Shown: piece by piece, positions 1 to 7,669 of the stretch
Layout of the letters: each line of letters starts with the position of its first letter
Position numbering within the stretch: the first letter of the stretch is position 1
Assembly: GCA_900541785.1 (NCBI GenBank)
Contig: UQKY01000004.1
Span: forward strand, 16,508-80,507
DNA length: 64,000 bases
Reading direction: 5' to 3'
DNA from: an uncultured Collinsella sp.
Lineage (GTDB): Bacteria; Actinomycetota; Coriobacteriia; Coriobacteriales; Coriobacteriaceae
Position numbers and translations under genes: made by a program
Notes under the pieces: generated by a model
What the model was told of the DNA's origin: nothing
What the model saw: the letters and a program-made list of their open reading frames with translations, nothing else
Databases searched by the model: none

Positions 1-1
1 C

Positions 2-40
2 AACGCCACCGCCGAGCTCCCCTCCGGCGGTGGCGTTTTC
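2..40 (+). terminator. Rho-independent terminator of a gene upstream of the window
   Basis: A perfect 13-bp inverted repeat (2-14 with 25-37) closes a 10-nt loop and runs into TTTTC. The gene it terminates lies outside the window. Confidence 0.85.
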
Positions 41-151
41 CATATGCGTCCGCAGGGGATGCACGAGATTGTCTTTGGTCTAGCCCAACCGGCATACGCT
101 GGCGTGCGACAATTGGGGCTGCCGATATCACAACACTGAGAGAAGCCCGTC

Positions 152-817
152 ATGGAAGCGCATCAAAAGCAGATAACCGTTTATTCGAATCATACGGAAA
201 GCGCGCCTGTCATCTACCTTCCTGTGGTCGTGGGCGACGGCAGCGAGGTTTATAAGTGTTGCCGAGAGCTCGACTGTCCGCCATTCGCCCTCGTCACCAT
301 TGGCGGGCTCGATTGGAATCGCGAGCTGAGCCCCTGGGCATGCGACGGGACCGTACGCGATGCCGAGCCTTTCGGCGGCCAAGCTGCCGATTTTCTTGAT
401 GAGCTGCTGAATCAGATAATCCCCCAGGTCGAGTCGTCGCTTCCTCAGCCGCCCACCCGGCGCGGCATTGCCGGTTACTCGCTCGCGGGCCTCTTCGCAC
501 TCTGGTCCCTCTGGCAAACCGACGCCTTTGACCGCGCCGCGAGCGCATCGGGGTCGCTATGGTTTCCCGACTTTGTCGACCGTGCCAGCACGGCCCCTTT
601 TGCCGGCAGCCCGCAAGCCGTCTACCTGTCACTCGGCAAAAAGGAAACCAAGACGCCCAACCGCATGATGCGGCATGTACTCGACGACACACGCGCGATG
701 GAAGCGTTGCTCGTCGAGCGCGGCATTCCAACAACGCTGGAGCTCAACCCCGGCAATCACTTTGCCCAAACCGACTTACGCATGGCCCGCGGCATCCACT
801 GGATACTGACACATTAA
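152..817 (+). CDS. Alpha/beta hydrolase, esterase D / Fes-like family
   Basis: The 221-residue protein carries the nucleophile elbow GYSLAG around residue 112, and a late histidine in the GNHFAQ segment is a good candidate for the catalytic base. This is the arrangement of the esterase D/enterochelin esterase-like hydrolases. There is no signal peptide, so it is probably cytosolic. It is a single-gene unit, with terminators before it (2-40) and after it (820-853). The substrate cannot be read from the sequence: members cleave S-formylglutathione, siderophore esters or simple acyl esters, and no siderophore genes are nearby. The family call is firm and the specific activity is unknown. Confidence 0.75.
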   Translation: MEAHQKQITVYSNHTESAPVIYLPVVVGDGSEVYKCCRELDCPPFALVTIGGLDWNRELSPWACDGTVRDAEPFGGQAADFLDELLNQIIPQVESSLPQPPTRRGIAGYSLAGLFALWSLWQTDAFDRAASASGSLWFPDFVDRASTAPFAGSPQAVYLSLGKKETKTPNRMMRHVLDDTRAMEALLVERGIPTTLELNPGNHFAQTDLRMARGIHWILTH

Positions 818-819
818 AA

Positions 820-853
820 ATGGTGCCCACACGCATATACGCATGGGCACCAT
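820..853. terminator. Bidirectional terminator between esterase and uracil permease
   Basis: ATGGTGCCCA (820-829) pairs with TGGGCACCAT (844-853). A T-rich tail follows on both strands (ATCTTGTTTT on plus, TTTTTAAT on minus), so it can end the two convergent genes. Confidence 0.85.
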
Positions 854-878
854 ATCTTGTTTTAGCTGAACGCAGCTG

Positions 879-2213
879 CTACTCAGCAGCCTCCTCAAGC
901 TCGGAGACATCAAACTCAAAGTCGTTACCCGGCAGGATGGCGTTGAGCACAATGCCCACCAGTGAGCCCACGGCAATGCCGGACAGCGAAATGGTCACGC
1001 CGCCCAGCTCCAACACGATGGCGCCGGCGGTGCTGTACGCGATGCCGAGCGAAAGCACGAGCACCAGCGCGGCAACCAGCACGTTGCGGTTGTTCTGGAA
1101 ATCGACCTGGTTCTCGATGAGGTTGCGGACGCCCACAGCGCTGATCATGCCGTAGAGCACGAGCGACACACCGCCGATCACACACGCCGGCATGGCCGCA
1201 ATGACAGCCGCGAACTTGGGGCAGAACGAAAGCACGATGGCGCAACACGCGGCAATTCGAATTACGTGCGGGTCGAACACGCGCGTCAGGGCGAGCACGC
1301 CGGTGTTCTCACCATACGTAGTGTTGGCCGGAGCGCCAAAGAGCGAAGCCAGAATCGTGGCAAGGCCGTCGCCGAGCAGCGTGCGATGCAGACCGGGATC
1401 GGCAATGTAGTTGCGCTCGCAAGTCGAACCGATAGCAGAGATATCGCCGATATGCTCGATCATGGTCGCGAAGGCCAGCGGCATGATGGTGATGATGGCC
1501 GTCGTGGCAAGACCGCTATCGAACTGCGGCCCAAAGAGTGCAAACACGGTGTTGTCCCACACGATGGGCAGACCGACCCACGGAGCGGCGGCAACGCCCG
1601 AGAAATCAACCTCGCCCAGCGCAGCCGCAACGGCATAGCTCACCACAACGCCCAGCAAAATCGGCACGATCTTGACCATGCCGCGGCCCCAAATGTTGCA
1701 GATGACGATAACGGCAACGCCAATGACAGCCACAAGCCAGTTGGTCTGGCAGTTAGCAATAGCGGAACTTGCCAGAATCAAGCCGATGGAAATGACGATG
1801 GGGCCAGTCACCACCGGCGGAAAGAAACGCATGACACGCTTGGCGCCAAACGCGCGGAAGAGCGCCGCCAGCACCGGATAGAGCAGACCGGCACAAGCTA
1901 CGCCCAGGCAGGCGTAGGGCAAAAGCTCGGTCTCGCCGTTGGGCGCGATTGCGGCATAACCGGCAATAAAGGCAAACGATGAGCCCAAAAATGCCGGCAC
2001 CTTACCGCGCGACAGGAAGTGGAACAGCAGCGTGCCCAAGCCGGCAAACAAAAGCGTTGCCGATACCGAGAGGCCGGTGAGCACGGGCACCAGCACGGTG
2101 GCGCCAAACATGGCAAACAGGTGCTGTAGGCCGAGCAGGAACACGCGCGGGCGGCCGAGCGACGATGCGTCGTAGATGGCATCGCTGACGGCGGGCGTCG
2201 AGGACTGGGACAT
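879..2213 (-). CDS. uraA: Uracil/xanthine permease, NCS2 family (UraA-like)
   Basis: This is a 444-residue, highly hydrophobic protein with the roughly 14 membrane segments of nucleobase-cation symporter family 2. Two family hallmarks are visible: the EHIGD segment of TM8, whose glutamate binds the base, and the downstream NTTYGENTG segment. By family knowledge it imports uracil (possibly xanthine) by proton symport at the cytoplasmic membrane. The start is fixed by AAAGGA six bases before ATG. It stands alone, without pyrimidine genes beside it, so it probably serves salvage. Uracil is favoured over xanthine because the N-terminal half resembles UraA, but substrate is not certain. Confidence 0.88.
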   Translation of the reverse strand: MSQSSTPAVSDAIYDASSLGRPRVFLLGLQHLFAMFGATVLVPVLTGLSVSATLLFAGLGTLLFHFLSRGKVPAFLGSSFAFIAGYAAIAPNGETELLPYACLGVACAGLLYPVLAALFRAFGAKRVMRFFPPVVTGPIVISIGLILASSAIANCQTNWLVAVIGVAVIVICNIWGRGMVKIVPILLGVVVSYAVAAALGEVDFSGVAAAPWVGLPIVWDNTVFALFGPQFDSGLATTAIITIMPLAFATMIEHIGDISAIGSTCERNYIADPGLHRTLLGDGLATILASLFGAPANTTYGENTGVLALTRVFDPHVIRIAACCAIVLSFCPKFAAVIAAMPACVIGGVSLVLYGMISAVGVRNLIENQVDFQNNRNVLVAALVLVLSLGIAYSTAGAIVLELGGVTISLSGIAVGSLVGIVLNAILPGNDFEFDVSELEEAAE

Positions 2214-2335
2214 GGATGTCCTTTCGAATGGAAGGGCGATCAGGCATATCGGATAACCTGCCCGAACGATACGATCCGAACCATTGTACGCGATACACTA
2301 TGCCTCGCACGCGCCGCCACCTGCAAACACTAGCG

Positions 2336-3469
2336 CTATTTCCAAACGCGCTCGGCAATGCGCTTGACCAGCGCGATCTTTGCCCATTGCTCATCCTCGG
2401 TCAGCTTGTTGCCAATCTCGCAGCTGGCAAAGCCGCACTGAGGCGACAGATACAGGTTCTCGAGCGGCACGTACTTTGCGGCTTCACGGATGCGCTCGAC
2501 GATAACATCCTCGTTCTCGAGCTCTGCCGCCTTGGTGGTTACCAAGCCCAGCACGACCTTCTTGCCCGGGGCAACGTACTTGAGCGGCTCAAAACCGCCG
2601 GCGCGCGGCGTATCGAACTCCAGGTAAAATGCGTCGACATCCTCGTTTGCGAACAGGTACGGCGCGATGGGGTCATAGCCGCCCTCGAAGGCATAGGTAG
2701 AGTGGTAGTTACCACGGCACACGTGCGTGTTAATGACCAGGTCGTCGGGCTTGCCCTCGATGGCGGCGTTGTTGAGCGCCACGCCCAGCTCGCTTACCTT
2801 CTGCAGGTCGACCGGGCTCATGCCGGTCTTTGCCACGAAATCGGTATCGCAGTAGATGCCCCAGGTGCAGTCATCAAACTGGATGTTGCGGCAGCCTGCT
2901 GCGTACAGGTCGGCAATCACCGTGCGATAAGCGGCTGCAATGGCGTCGGCAAGTTCCTCATCGGTCTTGTAGACGGCGCGCAGACTCTCCTGCTGGCCAT
3001 CGCAGCGATCGAGCGTGACCTCAGAGAACGTCTGGATAGGCGCCGGGATGGTCTGGCGTGCAACGTGGCCCTCCCCCTCGAGCGCCTTGACAAACTTAAA
3101 GTGCTCGACGAACGGATGGTTCTCGCCGCTAATGGGACCGGTCACCACGGCGGTGTCGGCGGTAGTCTCCTCATCGTGGAACATATAGCCCGTGCGCGAG
3201 GTACGACGCTCAATACCGCTGAGTCCCCACATAAAATCGAGGTGCCAGTAGCTGCGGCGAAACTCGCCATCGGTGATAACCTGCAGGCCGGCGGCCTTCT
3301 GCTTGTCCACCAAATCGCGAATGGCATCGTCCTCGACGGCCTTAAGGCCGGCGGCGTCGAGTGTGCCCGCGGCATAGGCGGCACGTGCATCCTTAACAGC
3401 CCGTGGACGAAGAAAACTGCCGACGATATCGGCGCGAAACGGCGCGTTCGGTTGAATCAAAGTGCTCAT
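2336..3469 (-). CDS. Cobalamin-independent methionine synthase-like protein (YxjG/YxjH type)
   Basis: At 377 residues this matches the short MetE C-terminal-domain-only proteins such as Bacillus YxjG/YxjH, not full-length MetE (about 750). The zinc-site elements are visible: HVC (residues about 230-232), a conserved glutamate in LEFD, and a late cysteine in SPQCGF. Members transfer a methyl group to homocysteine or a related thiol; the donor for the short forms is uncertain. The ATG at 3469 is chosen over the longer frame because GGGAGA lies just upstream. A dyad at 3557-3577 and a LysR gene lie immediately upstream on the same strand, suggesting LysR control. I see no S-box leader. Confidence 0.82.
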   Translation of the reverse strand: MSTLIQPNAPFRADIVGSFLRPRAVKDARAAYAAGTLDAAGLKAVEDDAIRDLVDKQKAAGLQVITDGEFRRSYWHLDFMWGLSGIERRTSRTGYMFHDEETTADTAVVTGPISGENHPFVEHFKFVKALEGEGHVARQTIPAPIQTFSEVTLDRCDGQQESLRAVYKTDEELADAIAAAYRTVIADLYAAGCRNIQFDDCTWGIYCDTDFVAKTGMSPVDLQKVSELGVALNNAAIEGKPDDLVINTHVCRGNYHSTYAFEGGYDPIAPYLFANEDVDAFYLEFDTPRAGGFEPLKYVAPGKKVVLGLVTTKAAELENEDVIVERIREAAKYVPLENLYLSPQCGFASCEIGNKLTEDEQWAKIALVKRIAERVWK

Positions 3470-3556
3470 AGATATCTCCCTTTGCATTGGTTGCTTTACC
3501 GAGACAGAGTATGAGCGCTCATGTGGCCATCGTAAAATATATGTTTATAACAGTTT

Positions 3557-3577
3557 GATATAGATGTTTCCTATATC
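3557..3577. promoter_or_regulatory. Candidate LysR operator dyad upstream of the methionine synthase-like gene
   Basis: GATATAG (3557-3563) and CTATATC (3571-3577) form an exact 7-bp dyad with a 7-bp centre. It contains the interrupted palindrome with T-N11-A spacing expected of LysR-type sites. It sits between the LysR gene and the start of the gene at 2336-3469. The regulatory role is inferred. Confidence 0.45.
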
Positions 3578-3624
3578 AGTCTGGACTGCCATAAAGAGAC
3601 TTGAACCGTGCGGAGCACAGCACC

Positions 3625-4521
3625 CTAGATATGCTGACGAATCGCGTCGATATAGGCCCGACCGTAGCGCGTGAGCGTCGTGTTCTTGCGCGTGATGATG
3701 CCGATCTCCATGTACTCATCCACATCGAGCGGAATCGAGATAATGCCGGGGCCGTTGAGTTCGTGGCTAATCACGCCCGAGCACACCGTGTAGCCGTTGA
3801 GGCCCATGGCCAGGTTGAACAACGTCGCACGGTCGCGCACGCGGATATTCTTGCGGCGCTCAAACGTCGAGGTCAGTTCCTCGGAATAGTAAAACGAGTT
3901 GTAGCTGCCCTGCTCGTAGGACAGGAAGGGATAGTCCTCCAGGTCCTCGAGCGTCACGCTGGAGCGGCCCGCCAACGGATGGTCTGCACACACAAAAACG
4001 TGCGGTGTGGCGCAGAAGAGTCCTTCGAACACGAGCTCGTTGGCCGCCAGCATGCGCTCGATGACCTCGCGATTGTGCTCGGACAGGTACAGGATGCCGA
4101 GTTCGCTTTTCATATGCGCGACGTCCTCGATAATCTCGTGAGTCTGCTCCTCGCGCAGGGTAAAGTCGTAGCGCGCGGCATCGAACTCACGGATCACATC
4201 GACAAACGCGTTGACGGCAAAGGAATAATGCTGACAGCTCACACTAAAGTGCGGCACCTGCTCGGATGCGCCCTTGTACTTACCTTCGAGCAGATCGGCC
4301 TGGTCAAGCACCTGTCGCGCGTAGCCCAAGAAGGTCTCGCCTTCCTCGGATACAACGACACCCTTGTTAGTGCGCTCAAAGATGCGCACACCCATCTCGT
4401 TTTCGAGATCGCGGATCGATGCGGTAATCGAAGGCTGCGACACAAAGAGCCGGCGCGAGGCCTCGGTGATGCTGCCGCATTCGGCAACTTTGACGACATA
4501 CCTGAGCTGCTGAAGCTTCAT
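3625..4521 (-). CDS. LysR-family transcriptional regulator
   Basis: The 298-residue protein starts with the standard LysR helix-turn-helix (residues 1-60: MKLQQLRYV, SITEASRRLFVSQPS), followed by a substrate-binding domain of normal length. The ATG at 4521 is chosen because GGGAGA precedes it; the open frame reaches further upstream only by running into the phosphatase gene. Its first codon lies 10 bp after the stop of the HAD gene, so the two are probably cotranscribed. The methionine synthase-like gene follows downstream on the same strand across a promoter-bearing gap. By LysR habit it may sense a sulfur or methionine metabolite, but this is inference from position alone. Confidence 0.88.
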   Translation of the reverse strand: MKLQQLRYVVKVAECGSITEASRRLFVSQPSITASIRDLENEMGVRIFERTNKGVVVSEEGETFLGYARQVLDQADLLEGKYKGASEQVPHFSVSCQHYSFAVNAFVDVIREFDAARYDFTLREEQTHEIIEDVAHMKSELGILYLSEHNREVIERMLAANELVFEGLFCATPHVFVCADHPLAGRSSVTLEDLEDYPFLSYEQGSYNSFYYSEELTSTFERRKNIRVRDRATLFNLAMGLNGYTVCSGVISHELNGPGIISIPLDVDEYMEIGIITRKNTTLTRYGRAYIDAIRQHI

Positions 4522-4531
4522 GGCTTTCTCC

Positions 4532-5440
4532 CTAGACGTTCGTGACGTCGAAACCCGTCGCATCCATCTGGCGCATAAACGGCGGCATCTCCCCCGTCGC
4601 GGCGCAGGCGGCAATCTGATGCAGAGCCCCGGCGACCGCATCGTCCGCCGCAGCGCCGATATGCCAGCGCGCGGCAGCCGTGACGGCCTCGTTGGCATTG
4701 GCGACTGCAACGGAGTTGGGAACGGCATCGATCATGGGCAGGTCGTTATCGGAATCACCGAATACGGCCACCTCGTCGGGCGTCAGGTCCAAAGCGCGCG
4801 CCAGCTCCAGCGCAGCGCAGCCCTTGTCCCAACCAGCCGGAAGGATGTCGAACAGGCGCACTCGGTTGTTGGGAAACACAAGCGAGAGTTCCGGCACCTC
4901 GGCGGCAACGCGCTCACGCAGCTCGGCAAGCTCTTCGCGCGAGCGGGCGCTCCAGATATTCGCCTTGAACACCGGCGCGTCATCGACAACAGGACGGCAC
5001 GGGGCCTCTTCGCCTTTGAGCCATGCGTTGCCGCCCGACTCCATGGCGCGACGAACGCGCTCGGGATCACTCGTCACGCAATAGGCATCGTTGCCCCAAA
5101 AGTCATCGCCCAGGCTATAGACCTTCAGATAGGTATCGTCGGTCTCTTGCTCAAGATAGTCGGCAAGGCGCATGAGGGCACCGTTGTCGCTCGCACGGGA
5201 GGCAACAACCTCGCCGTCGACAAACATCACCTGGCCGTTACAGAACGCACCGGTCGAGAAGCACTCGGAACGATTTTTGAACATCCAGCCCATCGCGGAC
5301 GGCTGGCGACCTGAAACCGGGCCAAAGTGCAGACCCGCCGCCTGCATGGCATGAATGCCCTCGATGGCGTAGTCGCTGGCGCCGTCATGCCCGGCTGGAA
5401 TCAGCGTATCGTCCATATCGGTCAGCACAAGTTTAATCAT
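4532..5440 (-). CDS. HAD-superfamily (Cof-type, IIB) phosphatase
   Basis: Motif I is DMDDT at residues 8-12 with both catalytic aspartates, and motif IV is FGDSDNDLPM near residue 220. Length (302) and the large central cap fit the Cof/YidA-like IIB subfamily, which dephosphorylates sugar phosphates, flavin mononucleotide or other small metabolites in the cytosol. GGGGCC lies six bases before the ATG. It is the first gene of a likely two-gene unit with the LysR regulator 10 bp downstream. The substrate is not predictable; a link to methionine or thiamine metabolism is possible only by proximity. Confidence 0.85.
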   Translation of the reverse strand: MIKLVLTDMDDTLIPAGHDGASDYAIEGIHAMQAAGLHFGPVSGRQPSAMGWMFKNRSECFSTGAFCNGQVMFVDGEVVASRASDNGALMRLADYLEQETDDTYLKVYSLGDDFWGNDAYCVTSDPERVRRAMESGGNAWLKGEEAPCRPVVDDAPVFKANIWSARSREELAELRERVAAEVPELSLVFPNNRVRLFDILPAGWDKGCAALELARALDLTPDEVAVFGDSDNDLPMIDAVPNSVAVANANEAVTAAARWHIGAAADDAVAGALHQIAACAATGEMPPFMRQMDATGFDVTNV

Positions 5441-5477
5441 AAGGCCCCCATTCGTATCGGTCCTACCTATTGTAACG

Positions 5478-5512
5478 ACCTGCCAAAATAAACCTGTCCC
5501 TTTTTGGCAGGT
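5478..5512. repeat. Palindromic intergenic element, CTGTCCC-loop family, copy 1
   Basis: ACCTGCCAAAA (5478-5488) pairs with TTTTGGCAGGT (5502-5512) around a loop containing AACCTGTCCC. A near-identical element lies at 26068-26100, and other hairpins with GGGGAC/GTCCCC loops lie at 15550 and 16216. It sits between the divergent HAD gene and the thiamine operon. Confidence 0.75.
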
Positions 5513-5534
5513 GCGTTAGTATAGGGAACAACAG

Positions 5535-5632
5535 ATTCGATGCGGGAGTGCCGGCGGTGCAAACCACAAGGCTGAGAGGGCATGGGGCCCAATCCTTTGA
5601 ACCTGTCAGTTAATGCTGGCGTAGGGAGCATG
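5535..5632 (+). promoter_or_regulatory. TPP riboswitch (THI element) of the thiamine salvage operon
   Basis: The conserved THI-box segments appear in order: GCGGGAGTGCC (5542-5552), CTGAGAGGG (5572-5580), GAACCTG near 5600, and TAATGCTGGCGTAGGGA (5611-5627). They lie directly upstream of thiM. By established knowledge this aptamer binds thiamine pyrophosphate and lowers expression of thiamine genes. A strong terminator hairpin follows at 5643, so control is probably by transcription termination. Confidence 0.95.
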
Positions 5633-5642
5633 CCGCCTTTAC

Positions 5643-5673
5643 AGGGGCGCTGTCTATGCACAGCGCCCCTTTT
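5643..5673 (+). terminator. Riboswitch expression-platform terminator
   Basis: AGGGGCGCTGT (5643-5653) pairs exactly with ACAGCGCCCCT and is followed by TTTT. It lies between the TPP aptamer and the thiM start, where ligand-bound aptamer would favour its formation. Confidence 0.88.
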
Positions 5674-5695
5674 CTATGCCAAGGAGGCATGTGCA

Positions 5696-6535
5696 GTGAT
5701 TGATTCGGAACAGCTTAAGCAACATATGGTCAAGGCCGTGGAGGAGATTCGCGCTACCAATCCGATGGCCGGCTCCATCACCAACACGGTGACGATCGAC
5801 TTTGTCGCCAATGCGCAGCTCGCCGTGGGCGGTTCGGCCGCCATGGTCTATCTGCCCGACGAGGGCGAGGCGCTCGTTGCCGGCGGCGGCGCCATCTATC
5901 TCAACATGGGCACGCTCTTCCCCATCTACGAGCAGACGATTCCCCGCGCGGCCAAGGCGGCACATGACGCCGGCAAGCCCTGGGTACTCGATCCGGTGGG
6001 TCTGGGCATCGGTAGCCTGCGCACCCAGCTGGTAAACGAGCTCAAGCAGTACAAGCCCGCCATCGTACGCGGCAACGCCTCCGAGATCATCGCACTCGCC
6101 GGCCTGTGGGGTCTTGAGGGCGAGGCCGCCGACCTGAGCCGTGTACGCGGCGTCGACACCACCGATACGGTCGACGCCGCCCGCGATGCTGCCGTGGCGC
6201 TCGCCCGCTACACCGGCGGCGCCGTGGTCGTCTCGGGCGAAGTCGACCTGATCACCGACGGCACGACCGTGGCCAAGTCCCACGGCGGCAGCCCGCTCAT
6301 GTCCAAGATCACCGGCTGCGGCTGCTCGCAGGGCGGCGTGCTGGCCGTGTACGCCTGCGCCGCCGACCCGTTTACGGCAGCCGTCTGCGGCACCGCCGTC
6401 TACAACGTGGCCGGCACGCGTGCCGCCGCTGTCGCCGACGCCCCGGCAAGCTTTAAGGTCGCCTTTATCGACGAGCTCTACCGCGCAACCGCCCAGGACA
6501 TTGCCGATAACCAACTCGAGCTCGAGGAGGCATAG
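5696..6535 (+). CDS. thiM: Hydroxyethylthiazole kinase
   Basis: ThiM phosphorylates 4-methyl-5-(2-hydroxyethyl)thiazole with ATP, feeding salvaged thiazole into thiamine synthesis. The 279-residue protein shows the ribokinase-like landmarks LDPVGLG, RGNASEI and the ATP/anion-hole segment ITGCGCSQGG near the C terminus. I place the start at the GTG at 5696, eight bases after AAGGAGG; the longer open frame runs back through the riboswitch and terminator and is not credible. It is the first gene of thiM - thiamine-binding protein - thiE, directly under the TPP riboswitch. Confidence 0.93.
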   Translation: MIDSEQLKQHMVKAVEEIRATNPMAGSITNTVTIDFVANAQLAVGGSAAMVYLPDEGEALVAGGGAIYLNMGTLFPIYEQTIPRAAKAAHDAGKPWVLDPVGLGIGSLRTQLVNELKQYKPAIVRGNASEIIALAGLWGLEGEAADLSRVRGVDTTDTVDAARDAAVALARYTGGAVVVSGEVDLITDGTTVAKSHGGSPLMSKITGCGCSQGGVLAVYACAADPFTAAVCGTAVYNVAGTRAAAVADAPASFKVAFIDELYRATAQDIADNQLELEEA

Positions 6536-6538
6536 GCC

Positions 6539-6880
6539 ATGTCCGATCCCGCAACCAATACCGGCATGAACACGCTCGTCGCTGTGGCCATCGCCCCGTG
6601 CGGCACCGGCGATGAGCTGTCCGCCGAGGTCGCCGAGGTCGTGCGCGTCATTCGCGAGAGCGGCCTTCCCAACCGCACCACCTCGATGTTCACCGAGATC
6701 GAGGGCGACTGGGACGAGGTCATGCAGGTCGTACGCGACGCAACCTTTGTGTTGGCGAGCAAGGGCATCCGCACCGAAATCGTGCTCAAAGCCGATATTC
6801 GTCCCGGATTTACCGACACCATGACCGGCAAACTCGAGCGCATGGAAGCGCAGATCAAAAAGCAGGAGGAAGCACGATGA
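6539..6880 (+). CDS. Thiamine-binding protein, MTH1187/YkoF-like family
   Basis: The 113-residue protein has the DUF77 (MTH1187) fold signature: a short beta strand VAVAIAPCGTGDELS, then VIRESGLPNRTTSMFTEIEGDWDEVMQV and a helical tail. Family members bind thiamine or its pyrimidine part and form small oligomers; their biochemical role is unsettled. It starts 3 bp after the thiM stop with GAGGAGG upstream, and its last codon overlaps the thiE start by 4 bp, so all three are translated from one mRNA. Context in a TPP-controlled operon supports binding or delivering a thiamine precursor, which remains inference. Confidence 0.85.
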   Translation: MSDPATNTGMNTLVAVAIAPCGTGDELSAEVAEVVRVIRESGLPNRTTSMFTEIEGDWDEVMQVVRDATFVLASKGIRTEIVLKADIRPGFTDTMTGKLERMEAQIKKQEEAR

Positions 6881-7572
6881 GCATCCGCGACAACCTTGAT
6901 ATCTCGGCCTATCTGGTACTCGGCCCCGAAAACACGCTGGGACGTCCCGTGGGCGATGTGGTGGCCCAGGCGCTCGACGCCGGCTTTACCTGCATTCAGG
7001 TGCGCTCCAAGGTGGCAAGCGCCCGCGAGATCATTGCGCTGACCGGCGACGCCGCACAGGCAATCGCACAGGCCGGCAAGACCGGTCAGGTCGCCTTGCT
7101 GATCGACGACCGCCTGGACTGCGTACTCGCCGCGCGCGAGCAGGGTATTGCTGTCGACGGCGTGCACGTGGGCCAGAGCGATATTCCCGTCGAGGTCTGC
7201 CGCAAGCTGCTGGGCCCCGATGCCATCGTGGGCCTTTCGGCCCGCTGCGAGGAGATGCTCGAGTACGTCAAGACCGCCGACATGAGCCTGGTCGACTACC
7301 TGGGCATCGGCCCGCTCCACGAGACCGAGACCAAGCGCGACTGCGGACGCACAGCCGATGGCTCCATCATCACCAAAAGCTTTGAGGATCTGGCCGCACT
7401 CCACGCGGCAAGCCCCGTGCCCATCGTGGTGGGCGGCGGCGTCAAGACGGCCGACCTGCCGCAGCTCAAGGCCACCGGCGTCGACGGCTTCTTTGTGGTG
7501 AGCGCCGTCTGCAGTGCCGACGACCCCTACGCCGCCGCCAAGGAGCTTGTCGAAACCTGGCAGCAGGCATAG
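6877..7572 (+). CDS. thiE: Thiamine-phosphate synthase
   Basis: ThiE joins HMP-pyrophosphate and thiazole phosphate to give thiamine phosphate. The 231-residue TIM-barrel protein shows the expected landmarks: IDDRLDCVLA (residues about 76-85), GVHVGQSDIP, the phosphate-binding YLGIGPLHETETK and IVVGGGVK, then FFVVSAV. The usual QLREK segment reads QVRSK, a mild variation. The start overlaps the previous stop as ATGA, with AGGAGG upstream. With thiM it forms a salvage route. I see no thiC or thiD in the window, so pyrimidine supply must come from elsewhere. Confidence 0.93.
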   Translation: MSIRDNLDISAYLVLGPENTLGRPVGDVVAQALDAGFTCIQVRSKVASAREIIALTGDAAQAIAQAGKTGQVALLIDDRLDCVLAAREQGIAVDGVHVGQSDIPVEVCRKLLGPDAIVGLSARCEEMLEYVKTADMSLVDYLGIGPLHETETKRDCGRTADGSIITKSFEDLAALHAASPVPIVVGGGVKTADLPQLKATGVDGFFVVSAVCSADDPYAAAKELVETWQQA

Positions 7573-7615
7573 GCTCAGGCCGAGTAGTTGCTCCGCAGCC
7601 TCATATCTTCAATAA

Positions 7616-7659
7616 CGGAAAGCGCATCCCAGTTTGGACGTTCTGGGATGCGCTTTCCG
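7616..7659. terminator. Bidirectional terminator between thiE and the patatin gene
   Basis: A perfect 17-bp inverted repeat (7616-7632 with 7643-7659) lies between the two convergent genes. It is strong enough to stop both, although the flanking T tracts are short. Confidence 0.8.
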
Positions 7660-7669
7660 CATGCGACCC

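Noticed and set aside
5582..5695. Upstream start of thiM giving 38 extra residues
   Set aside because: It would lie inside the TPP riboswitch and terminator. The GTG at 5696 has an ideal AAGGAGG.
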